6,093 bases of DNA from Syntrophothermus sp. UBA1445 (GTDB taxonomy: Bacteria > Bacillota > Syntrophomonadia > Syntrophomonadales > DTU052). The position numbers and the translations under genes are program-made. The stretch lies in the NCBI GenBank assembly GCA_002329495.1, contig DCTH01000186.1:2536-8628 (forward strand). The letters are read 5' to 3'. Shown one piece after another: positions 1-5,523 of the stretch (position 1 is its first letter; every line of letters starts with the position of its first letter). Below the pieces are notes generated by a model. That model was given only the letters and a program-made list of their open reading frames with translations, did not search any database and was not told the origin of the DNA.

Positions 1-988
1 TCCCACCCCAGCCGTACTTCTCCCCCTGAAGTTTAAAGGCTTGTCTGATGATATTGGCCCGGGTGTAGGGCAGGTACCCTTCGCAAACGTCGCTTGAAGC
101 CGGGACCAAAGCCAGTCGAAACTCCAATTGTCCCGATTTACCCCGTACCGGCAGCTTAACCACGTAATTTCCTGTGGGGTTCTGACGGTCGACCAGATCG
201 GGTATCTCGTCGGGATTGGCCAGCGGGAGCACGCAGCCCATGGTGAATTCCTTTTCGGATAGTTCCGGCGAAATGGGATTAGTGCACAATCTTATCCGGT
301 TACCGGTCACAGTTAAAAAAGAACGGATTTTTTGATAACGTTCCCACGAACTGCGATCAGGGCACAGGGCAACACTGGAGACGGGAAGCCAACCCTGGCA
401 GTTGTTGATTCGGGCAAAGTACCATTTCCCATCCAGACTATGGTGAAGTATCAGTACCGGTTCGTTGGCCAACACCGCTGAAACCTGCATGAGGTCGTAT
501 TCGGGGTCGTCATACTCATCGCTGACCACATCCATGGTGGGAAACACCCTGAGGCTGGTACGTTCTATAGCAACCGCATACCGAACGGGATTGCGCTCCT
601 TGATAGCCGGAAGGTTAGCCAGCCTGACCAGATTATCGTAATAGGACGGTCTTACCTGTTGTTTGCCTATGTAGGTAGTGACGTCAGGAACACGTTGATT
701 GATGTAGGTTTTCAGATCCTTGCCGCTAAACGTGTCCGGAGAAGCGGTAAGGTCGAACACCAGGCCCGGTTGCTTCTGGATAATGCGCTGGTTGAATGCC
801 TCAATCTCTCGTGGCGTCATGATGATCTTTTCCGGCTCCGGTATTTTATTGATCCAGTATTCAGGATTCATCATTGATACGGAAACGTTGGGCATCAGGT
901 TGACTGGCGCAGCAACTGCGTTAACCGGCAAAAACAACGTGAAAGTCAGCAGTATAACAGCCCGAATAATACTATACAGGTATCTCAA
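1..988 (-). CDS. Secreted SH3-domain NlpC/P60 cell-wall hydrolase, N-terminal part (runs off left edge)
   Basis: Partial gene: 329 codons are open from a TTG start to the window edge. Residues 1-27 form a signal peptide (basic start RYLYSIIR, hydrophobic core VILLTFTLFLP, AVA-A cleavage site near 26), so the protein is exported. Residues about 55-110 (including FNQRIIQKQPGLVFDL) resemble the stabilising N-terminal domain of SH3-type NlpC/P60 proteins. Residues about 118-210 look like a first bacterial SH3 domain (RTSLRVFP, then GKWYFARINNCQGWLPV), and about 222-258 like a second. The visible end, GEKYGWGG, is the block that precedes the catalytic Cys of NlpC/P60 cysteine peptidases, so the catalytic domain should follow outside the window. 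Family members cleave peptide stems of peptidoglycan (gamma-D-Glu to diamino acid bonds); the exact substrate here is inferred. The TTG start is chosen because an in-frame TAG lies just upstream, AGGGGG sits 8 bases before it, and later ATGs would lose the signal peptide. Confidence 0.85.
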   Translation of the reverse strand, partial: MRYLYSIIRAVILLTFTLFLPVNAVAAPVNLMPNVSVSMMNPEYWINKIPEPEKIIMTPREIEAFNQRIIQKQPGLVFDLTASPDTFSGKDLKTYINQRVPDVTTYIGKQQVRPSYYDNLVRLANLPAIKERNPVRYAVAIERTSLRVFPTMDVVSDEYDDPEYDLMQVSAVLANEPVLILHHSLDGKWYFARINNCQGWLPVSSVALCPDRSSWERYQKIRSFLTVTGNRIRLCTNPISPELSEKEFTMGCVLPLANPDEIPDLVDRQNPTGNYVVKLPVRGKSGQLEFRLALVPASSDVCEGYLPYTRANIIRQAFKLQGEKYGWGG

Positions 989-1049
989 AATGGCTACCCC
1001 CTATCCATAATTCATAGGACTCCTGGTTATTGACGGCCACCGCCGCCAT
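972..1049 (-). other. Possible 25-codon leader ORF overlapping the NlpC/P60 start
   Basis: An ATG at 1049-1047 opens a 25-codon frame (begins MAAVAVNNQESYELW, ends in TAG at 974-972) that overlaps the start of the NlpC/P60 gene in another reading frame. A short hairpin (1031-1048; arms TGGCGGC and GCCGTCA with one G-U pair and a 4-base loop) covers its start codon. No good Shine-Dalgarno precedes it; AGG is only 2 bases from the ATG. It may be a translated leader, but a chance ORF in a leader RNA is at least as likely. Confidence 0.2.
997..1002 (-). promoter_or_regulatory. Ribosome binding site fixing the TTG start of the NlpC/P60 gene
   Basis: AGGGGG on the minus strand lies 8 bases before TTG at 988-986. 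An in-frame TAG (1001-1003) prevents any upstream start. The site supports TTG over the near-adjacent ATT codon and over downstream ATG codons that would remove the signal peptide. Confidence 0.6.
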
Positions 1050-1131
1050 TACCTATACACCTAATTCGCCTGGAGCAAGAATTCTCCTGGCAAGAACTCA
1101 AGTTTTTTCGCTGGTAGGGGAGCCTAAGATT

Positions 1132-1155
1132 AAAAAAGGGACAGGTTGTCGTCCC
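1132..1155 (-). terminator. Probable intrinsic terminator of the first crotonase gene
   Basis: On the minus strand GGGAC and GTCCC (1151-1155 and 1138-1142) enclose an 8-base loop and are followed directly by six T residues (1137-1132). It lies about 75 bases past the TAA of the crotonase gene and reads in the same direction. The same bases also form one arm of a longer inverted repeat, so two folds compete, but either ends at the T run. Confidence 0.6.
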
Positions 1156-1201
1156 AGCATTCGCAGTCCTGCGAAAAATGGAAAAGCAACCTGCCCCTTT
1201 T
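1134..1201. repeat. Nested REP-like palindrome
   Basis: Outer arms 1134-1148 and 1187-1201 pair over 7 bp, one mismatch, then 7 bp (AAAAGGG, then CAGGTTG against CAACCTG and CCCTTTT). The 38-base interior contains a perfect 6-bp inverted repeat, TCGCAG (1161-1166) and CTGCGA (1169-1174). A two-tier palindrome with GGGACAGG/CCTGCCCC arms between genes resembles REP or small MITE-like elements mobilised by IS200/RAYT-type transposases in clostridial genomes. No transposase is present here, and membership of a repeat family is inferred from shape and motif only. Confidence 0.45.
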
Positions 1202-1229
1202 GACTCTTGCGTAAGGTTCGTCTTCTTTA

Positions 1230-1940
1230 TTACTTAGGTCCGTGAGTCATATACGGCGGGTCTTCATTTATCATTACATCCAGAATGTGCTTGGAGTTTC
1301 TCCTTTTCATTTCGACCATGTTGACTCTGGATTTATTAAAGGTCTTTGCGTAAGCGACTGCCTCGGCGATAGTCTCTTCGGAATTCTGGCAGGCTTTAAT
1401 TATCACATTATGTTTTTCCAGTTCCTCTGCTGTGACCCTTTCTCCTGAAAGCAGCAATCTGATGAAGAAATGGTAGGGCATGATGCGCTTCATCCATTCG
1501 AGCATAGAAGGAATAAACTGAATACCCAGATCAATTTCCGGTAAGCAGAAATAACCCCGGTCAGCTCTCATGAACCGGTAGTCGCACGCACCTGCCAGCA
1601 TAGCTCCATTGCCGAAAGCATGACCGGTAATAGCTGCTATGGTTGGGACCGGCGCAAACAACATGGCTTTAAAGACTTCATGGTTTTTTTCCAGCCATTT
1701 GTTTATGGAGGCGAAATCCTGTTCGCCGGCTTTCTTGGTCATCCATGCGACATCAACACCCTGGCTGAAGTTCTTGGGGTCACTCGAAGTAAGTACTAAG
1801 GCCTTGATTTCACGGTCAGCAATGATTTCCTCGTAGGTAGCTAGCATTGCTTCAGCCCAATCAAGGTTTTGCCTATTCTCGCCGTTATTCATTATCATGA
1901 TAGCGACAGTACCGTCTTTTTTCCATTCTACGAAAGACAT
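1230..1940 (-). CDS. Enoyl-CoA hydratase/isomerase (crotonase) family protein, isomerase-like
   Basis: A 236-residue crotonase-fold protein, probably a cytosolic enzyme acting on acyl-CoA thioesters. The oxyanion-hole segments are FSQGVD (58-63) and GHAFGNGAM (106-114), followed by ACDYRFM and CLPEIDLG (132-139). Aligned by eye to rat enoyl-CoA hydratase, the Glu144 position is Met114 while the Glu164 position is kept as Glu135. A single acidic residue is the pattern of delta3-delta2-enoyl-CoA isomerases, and the DYRFMRADRGYF stretch resembles eukaryotic peroxisomal/plant members; isomerase is therefore the best guess, not proven. It is a little shorter than classical hydratases (about 260) and lacks their usual C-terminal segment. 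ATG is preceded by GGGAGG at 5 bases. It has its own promoter and terminator, so it appears monocistronic. A sampled line is about 47% GC, lower than the yhaM gene. Confidence 0.85.
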   Translation of the reverse strand: MSFVEWKKDGTVAIMIMNNGENRQNLDWAEAMLATYEEIIADREIKALVLTSSDPKNFSQGVDVAWMTKKAGEQDFASINKWLEKNHEVFKAMLFAPVPTIAAITGHAFGNGAMLAGACDYRFMRADRGYFCLPEIDLGIQFIPSMLEWMKRIMPYHFFIRLLLSGERVTAEELEKHNVIIKACQNSEETIAEAVAYAKTFNKSRVNMVEMKRRNSKHILDVMINEDPPYMTHGPK

Positions 1941-1976
1941 AATTACCTCCCGATGCGTTCATTTTTCGTAATTTAT

Positions 1977-1985
1977 AGTATATCA
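1977..1985 (-). promoter_or_regulatory. Extended -10 promoter of the first crotonase gene
   Basis: Minus-strand TGATATACT gives TGn plus TATACT (5 of 6 to TATAAT), an extended -10 element that can work without a good -35; none is obvious upstream. The predicted start would give a leader of roughly 30 bases containing GGGAGG at 1946-1951, well placed for the ATG at 1940. Confidence 0.5.
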
Positions 1986-2078
1986 CAATCCAATAGCAGG
2001 TTTTACATTCTGGTTATATCAACAGAAACCAGGAACAGGAATCCGGCTTCCCTTTTGGTTCGGATTTGCCAAGACCAT

Positions 2079-3335
2079 TTACTTGTACCGTTCTGAAATA
2101 GCCAGGGCCATCTCACGGACCTTTTTACGGAGATCCTCTGGTTCGATAACCTCAACCTGGTGACCCCACTGCAGAATCCAGCTGACTAGTTCGACATGAC
2201 CGCATACATTGAACTCCAGTACCACGGAGCCGTCCGGGCATTCTTCGGCAATTGACTGGGAGCGGTGGTAGCGCAGGTTTTTCACCCGTGGCGCTACTTC
2301 GGAAGAGAACTTCAAAACCACCCGTCTGACCTTATCATCGGAATAGACACCCCAGCTGTCGCCAACCAGGGACTCCACCGTAAATCCTCGCGGGTATTCA
2401 AATCTATCCCGCTCCCGGGGATACAACGCGAAGATCTGATCAACCCGGTAGATTCTCATCTCCTCAGTGCCCCGGTTCCTGGCAACCAGATACCATACTC
2501 CCCGTTTGCACAGCATCCCCAGTGGTTCAACGAGCCGGTCCGACCTTTCGCCAGTAATCTTCTCATATACCATGCGGATGCAATAGCTTTCGAGCACCGC
2601 CTTGATCAGTGCGCGGAAGGTTTTGCCGAATTTCTTGGGATCGGCGAGAGTGTCCTTGACACTGTAAAACCGCTGGTGAAAGATGCTGCTGTTCCTGCCC
2701 TGTTTCTTGAGGTAGGCCTTCCCGATCTCTTTTTGAGCATAGGTCACCGGCTCATCCATGACCGTATCTTTCAATAGGGTCATTCCCAGATAAACAGCAG
2801 CCGCTGATTCCGGCATCAACCGTGGTATGTAATCCAGGTTCAGGCAGTACTTTTTGTTGGCCCCCTCTGGTCGCAGCAGACCATTATATCCGTCCGGCAG
2901 GCTTTCACTGAGGAGGTTGATGTCCCGGTAGATCATCCGTTTCAGTGCTGCAGTGCTTCTGGGAGTTTCCAAATGATCTTCATAGCGATTTTTGATCTGG
3001 TCGAAGGTCAATCCCCCGTCCTCCACTGCTTCAAAAAGAGAGGTGTATAAAAAGATCACCCGCTCCACTGGCGAGGCATTTTTCTTCCCCGCCTTTCGGG
3101 CGATTTCGGCCCGGACATCGGATACCGTAATCCATTCTCCCTGCTGCGTTACTTTGAACCTGTTTCCGTCACAGACCTCCGGGTCGTCGATCAAAGCATA
3201 GAGCACATGATAGAGACTGGCCGCTTGAATCTTCAGTTCTTGGGTCATCCGATCCAGACCAACTCCAGGGTTATCCTTTATGAAGCTCTTTACCTTCTCA
3301 CTGTTTGAGACCACCTTGCTAACCAGTGTAGCCAT
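2079..3335 (-). CDS. WYL-domain helix-turn-helix transcriptional regulator
   Basis: A 418-residue DNA-binding regulator. Residues about 9-70 look like a small winged-helix unit, and about 87-168 like a second HTH (GGLTFDQIKNRY, then RSTAALKRMIYRDINLL and a wing ending KKYCL). The WYL domain spans about 238-310, with the signature W-Y-L at 281-283 inside EPLGMLCKRGVWYLVARNRG and a conserved Arg in MRIYRVDQI. A C-terminal WCX-type extension covers about 335-410. WYL domains bind small ligands or nucleic acid and control HTH activity; family members include PafB/PafC, DriD and the defence regulators BrxR/CapW. Two N-terminal HTH-like units are more than the common single one. It lies 18 bases after yhaM on the same strand, so they are probably co-transcribed. 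No adjacent defence genes are seen; the ligand and targets are unknown. No strong terminator follows. Start discussed under its ribosome binding site. Confidence 0.85.
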   Translation of the reverse strand: MATLVSKVVSNSEKVKSFIKDNPGVGLDRMTQELKIQAASLYHVLYALIDDPEVCDGNRFKVTQQGEWITVSDVRAEIARKAGKKNASPVERVIFLYTSLFEAVEDGGLTFDQIKNRYEDHLETPRSTAALKRMIYRDINLLSESLPDGYNGLLRPEGANKKYCLNLDYIPRLMPESAAAVYLGMTLLKDTVMDEPVTYAQKEIGKAYLKKQGRNSSIFHQRFYSVKDTLADPKKFGKTFRALIKAVLESYCIRMVYEKITGERSDRLVEPLGMLCKRGVWYLVARNRGTEEMRIYRVDQIFALYPRERDRFEYPRGFTVESLVGDSWGVYSDDKVRRVVLKFSSEVAPRVKNLRYHRSQSIAEECPDGSVVLEFNVCGHVELVSWILQWGHQVEVIEPEDLRKKVREMALAISERYK

Positions 3336-3340
3336 CAAAT

Positions 3341-3346
3341 CACCTT
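3341..3346 (-). promoter_or_regulatory. Ribosome binding site deciding the WYL gene start
   Basis: AAGGTG on the minus strand is 5 bases before ATG (3335-3333) but only 2 bases before the in-frame TTG (3338-3336). The ATG is therefore preferred, giving 418 rather than 419 residues. The site lies within the 18-base gap after the yhaM stop codon, which favours coupled translation. Confidence 0.6.
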
Positions 3347-3353
3347 CTACGGA

Positions 3354-4295
3354 TTAATCTGATCCCAGGTAAATGCGGTTACCAACCCCGGGCCGGTAGG
3401 CTGACCAGTGGCTGCCTTCCTCCTCCGGTTCAGCGGTCTGAAACTTGTAGATATCGGCATCCATCATGTCAGCCAGGTGCAGTACCCTGGCCTCCAGGAA
3501 TTTAGGCCGCTTGGGCGACTGCCATTCATACTCCCCATGATGACTGGCAATCATGTGCAGGATACGGTTACGGAACTCCCGATCGCCGATCCCGCTGCTG
3601 CTCAAGAGCTCCCCAACCATCTCAATTCCCAGCGCGATATGACCCAGCAGTTTGCCCTCGTCGGTATACTGGATCCCCGGGTCAAAGGCCATCTCCCGTA
3701 CCTTACCCACATCGTGAAGCAACGCCCCGGTAACCAGGAGATCAGTATTGATCCCGTCCCGCTGTTTGCCAACTGCCTGGCAGATCTTCATTACCCCCAG
3801 GGAGTGTTCCAACAGCCCGCCGGGGTAATTATGGTGCATGTTCTGGGCGGCCGGTGAAAAACAATATGGCGTGAACCACTGGGACTGAAGAAAGACTTCC
3901 GCCAGCTGCCGGCAGGGGCCCGGTTGAAGTAAGGCCACTATATCACGGACCTCAGTTGCCAGTTCACTGATCCGAAGTTCATCAATCACCACGAAGTTAT
4001 CTTTCTGGAAGCTTTCCGTCTCGGTGATGTCGGTGACGTGGATTTCCAGAACCTCATTGAAGAGTACCACCTCACCGTTAACCTGGGCCACCCGGCCGCT
4101 CCGGAATCCTCGTCCCTTGGTCTCGGCCTGATCCCACACCTTGGCCGGTATCTCTCCGGTCCGGTCAGCCAGGGTCAGGGCCAGGTACTTCCCGGCAGTC
4201 CTCTTGAAGTTCAGGTACCTCTTGCTGGTAACCAGGAACTGGCTGTCAACCAGGTCCCCCAGTTTTAAATCCTTCACGTACTGTTTCTTTTTCAT
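3354..4295 (-). CDS. yhaM: YhaM-type 3'-5' exoribonuclease (OB-fold plus HD domain)
   Basis: A 313-residue protein, close to the length of Bacillus subtilis YhaM. The N-terminal OB-fold (about 12-95; YLALTLADRTGEIPAKVWD, then GRVAQVNGEVVLFN) binds nucleic acid. The metal-dependent HD domain (about 150-285) shows HHNYPGGLLEHS (154-165), ALLHDVGK with the H194-D195 pair, H219, SHHGEYEW (251-258) and D276 in VLHLADMMD, so the metal ligands look complete. YhaM enzymes trim RNA and single-stranded DNA from the 3' end in the cytoplasm of Firmicutes and also nibble a few nucleotides off transcript ends. The ATG start has AGGAG 10 bases upstream (4306-4310), a slightly long spacing. It is the first gene of a probable two-gene operon with the WYL regulator. 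A sampled 60-base line reaches about 70% GC and another 58%, higher than the crotonase genes around it. Confidence 0.9.
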   Translation of the reverse strand: MKKKQYVKDLKLGDLVDSQFLVTSKRYLNFKRTAGKYLALTLADRTGEIPAKVWDQAETKGRGFRSGRVAQVNGEVVLFNEVLEIHVTDITETESFQKDNFVVIDELRISELATEVRDIVALLQPGPCRQLAEVFLQSQWFTPYCFSPAAQNMHHNYPGGLLEHSLGVMKICQAVGKQRDGINTDLLVTGALLHDVGKVREMAFDPGIQYTDEGKLLGHIALGIEMVGELLSSSGIGDREFRNRILHMIASHHGEYEWQSPKRPKFLEARVLHLADMMDADIYKFQTAEPEEEGSHWSAYRPGVGNRIYLGSD

Positions 4296-4490
4296 GTGAG
4301 TGCCGCTCCTTACCTGAAATGCAGTACCGCATCAATCCGGGATAATTCCAGATAAAAATCACCTACCAGTTTACTTACACAGTCACTGCTATTATCCTGC
4401 TTACAATCCATTTATTGACACGGAGTTCTGTAGCTGATTATTCCATGGAAAGGTGACAATATCCTGTCAGTATAAATTTATCCCTTTAAT
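4296..4490. other. Upstream region of yhaM with clustered short palindromes
   Basis: The second crotonase gene ends in a strong terminator before this region, so the yhaM promoter should be here on the minus strand. I see no strong match: the best is GATAAT (plus-strand ATTATC near 4391-4396) with a poor -35. Three small palindromes cluster at 4441-4481: TTCCATGGAA (4441-4450), TGACA-N6-TGTCA (4454-4469) and ATAAATTTAT (4472-4481). They are operator-like in size but unassigned. A perfect TTGACA on the plus strand (4415-4420) has no good -10 and no downstream gene. Confidence 0.4.
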
Positions 4491-4531
4491 AAAAAGACAA
4501 CATGTGGCGTTTTGCTTCACATGTTGTCTTT
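4491..4531 (-). terminator. Intrinsic terminator of the second crotonase gene
   Basis: A perfect 14-bp stem (4493-4506 with 4518-4531; arms AAAGACAACATGTG and CACATGTTGTCTTT) encloses an 11-base loop. On the minus strand the stem runs into TTTTT then ATTA, giving a normal U tract. It lies about 35 bases past the TAA of the crotonase gene and separates that gene from yhaM. Confidence 0.85.
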
Positions 4532-4565
4532 ATGAACAGTTATCAGGTTGTTGTAGGATTATTGC

Positions 4566-5339
4566 TTACTTGCCTTTGGTGATCCTTTCGTAGGTTGCCT
4601 TCAGTTGTTTGATGACGGCTGGATTGGTAAAGGTCTGCACTAACGGCCTCAGATCAAACGCGTCTATCCCCTGCCTTGCCTTTTGGGCCGCATATCTTTT
4701 TTGAATTTCTTTTAAGGAAATGAAGGGGCGGTTTGGGGTATCAATATACTCACAAACCTTGGCTTTGGCTTTCTCCATCAATTCCGTTTCGTCAACCAGC
4801 TCATCCAGAATTGCCATCTCCAGTGCGACGGGCGCTGGAATTCTCTGACCGTTGTAGATTACCTCTTTCCAGTTCTTGTTGGTCTCCAGTCCAAACCTCA
4901 TTATCTCAGCGTGACAGGGGGATAGAGACATGCCCAGCTTGATCTCCGACATCCCCACCTTCAATTTGGGGTCATTTTTCATCATCCGGTAGTCACAAGC
5001 CTGTAACATGATCAGGCCGCCAGCACTGGCATGGCCATTCGCTGCCCCCACCACTGGTTTGGAGCAGGTGAAAAGCTTGTAGAATACCTCCTCTTCATAT
5101 CTAAACCACCGATCAATGTGGTCGGGTCCTTCAAATGAGCTGAAAGTGCCGAGATCAAACCCACTGCTGAATATGTTGCCGGTGCCGGTCAAAATTAGGC
5201 CCTTCAACTCCTCTTCCGTGTTTACCCGGTCGATAGCAGCATCCAGTCCCTCTAACACCTCGGTATTAATTGAATTTACCGGCGGGTTGTCAATGGTAAA
5301 GATGACTATGTTGTCCTGGACATCAATTCTGTAAACCAC
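4566..5339 (-). CDS. Enoyl-CoA hydratase/isomerase (crotonase) family protein, second copy
   Basis: A 257-residue crotonase-fold protein of normal family length, expected to act on acyl-CoA thioesters in the cytosol. Oxyanion-hole segments are FSSGFDLG (57-64) and GHASAGGLI (102-110), followed by ACDYRMM and MSEIKLGMSLSP. The rat hydratase Glu144 position is Ile110, while the Glu164 position is kept as Glu132, so hydratase activity is doubtful and delta3-delta2-enoyl-CoA isomerase or another crotonase reaction is more likely. N-terminal FTIDNPPVNSIN is the typical first strand and turn of the family. It is related to the smaller crotonase at 1230-1940 through the shared GHA-x-x-x-G and ACDYR-x-M blocks, but they are distant paralogues rather than a recent duplication. 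The start is GTG with GGGAGG 8 bases upstream; an ATG inside that stretch is out of frame. It is a single-gene unit with its own -10 and terminator, divergent from the permease gene. Confidence 0.85.
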   Translation of the reverse strand: MVYRIDVQDNIVIFTIDNPPVNSINTEVLEGLDAAIDRVNTEEELKGLILTGTGNIFSSGFDLGTFSSFEGPDHIDRWFRYEEEVFYKLFTCSKPVVGAANGHASAGGLIMLQACDYRMMKNDPKLKVGMSEIKLGMSLSPCHAEIMRFGLETNKNWKEVIYNGQRIPAPVALEMAILDELVDETELMEKAKAKVCEYIDTPNRPFISLKEIQKRYAAQKARQGIDAFDLRPLVQTFTNPAVIKQLKATYERITKGK

Positions 5340-5347
5340 GATTCCAT

Positions 5348-5353
5348 CCTCCC
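5348..5353 (-). promoter_or_regulatory. Ribosome binding site fixing the GTG start of the second crotonase
   Basis: Minus-strand GGGAGG is 8 bases before GTG (5339-5337). An ATG 8 bases upstream of the GTG overlaps the end of this site and is out of frame, so GTG is the start. Confidence 0.65.
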
Positions 5354-5393
5354 TTTTTGTTTGACATATCCAATAAGATTTAAACTATCTTCA

Positions 5394-5399
5394 ATTATA
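5394..5399 (-). promoter_or_regulatory. Probable -10 element of the second crotonase gene
   Basis: A perfect minus-strand TATAAT lies about 55 bases before the GTG start. The -35 at 17-18 bases spacing is weak (TTCGAA or TTTCGA, 3 of 6). A direct repeat of TATACAG (5396-5402 and 5407-5413, plus strand), 11 bases apart, overlaps the element and the spacer and could be an activator or repressor contact. Confidence 0.45.
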
Positions 5400-5523
5400 C
5401 AGTTTTTATACAGCTTTTCGAAACCGATTGTATATCTGTGTTAAGCCTTGCTGCTGGCTATCTTGTAATAATTGGACCAAAACTTCGGATACTATCCTTA
5501 ACTATGGTTATTGGAGGATCTTT

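Larger units (their letters stand above)
989..1229. other. Intergenic region between NlpC/P60 gene and first crotonase gene
   Basis: About 240 bases without a convincing protein gene. It holds the ribosome binding site and leader of the NlpC/P60 gene, the doubtful leader ORF, a weak minus-strand promoter candidate (TTGCTC at 1073-1078 and TATAGG at 1052-1057 with a short 15-base spacer), and the nested palindrome at 1132-1201. If that promoter is real, transcription would start almost at the leader ORF's ATG. Confidence 0.5.
5340..5523. other. Divergent promoter region between second crotonase and permease
   Basis: This 184-base AT-rich region must drive both the crotonase (minus) and the permease (plus). 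The crotonase -10 is clear. For the permease no strong promoter stands out: TTGACA (5361-5366) with TATCTT at 19 bases, or TTGGAC with TATCCT at 15 bases, are both off in spacing. No protein gene or RNA structure is supported here. Confidence 0.4.

Noticed and set aside
659..1010. Two short plus-strand open frames
   Set aside because: Antisense to the NlpC/P60 gene, whose signal peptide and domains are convincing on the other strand.
2026..2066. Possible terminator after the WYL gene
   Set aside because: Imperfect stems (AACCA/TGGTT with internal loops, or AATCCG/CGGATT with a 15-base loop) have no T run after them, so no intrinsic terminator is supported.
2265..2777. 170-codon open frame on the plus strand
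   Set aside because: It lies entirely antisense to the WYL regulator, has no family-like features or good ribosome binding site, and is explained by the codon pattern of the real gene.
3408..3857. 149-codon open frame on the plus strand
   Set aside because: Antisense to the conserved HD domain of yhaM; no recognisable protein features.
2079..4295. Phage-defence island around the WYL regulator
   Set aside because: BrxR/CapW-type WYL regulators sit beside defence genes, but here the neighbours are yhaM, crotonases, a permease and a cell-wall hydrolase, with no defence effector in view.
4415..4420. Perfect TTGACA on the plus strand as a promoter
   Set aside because: No acceptable -10 at 16-18 bases and no plus-strand gene follows until 5524, beyond a whole minus-strand gene.
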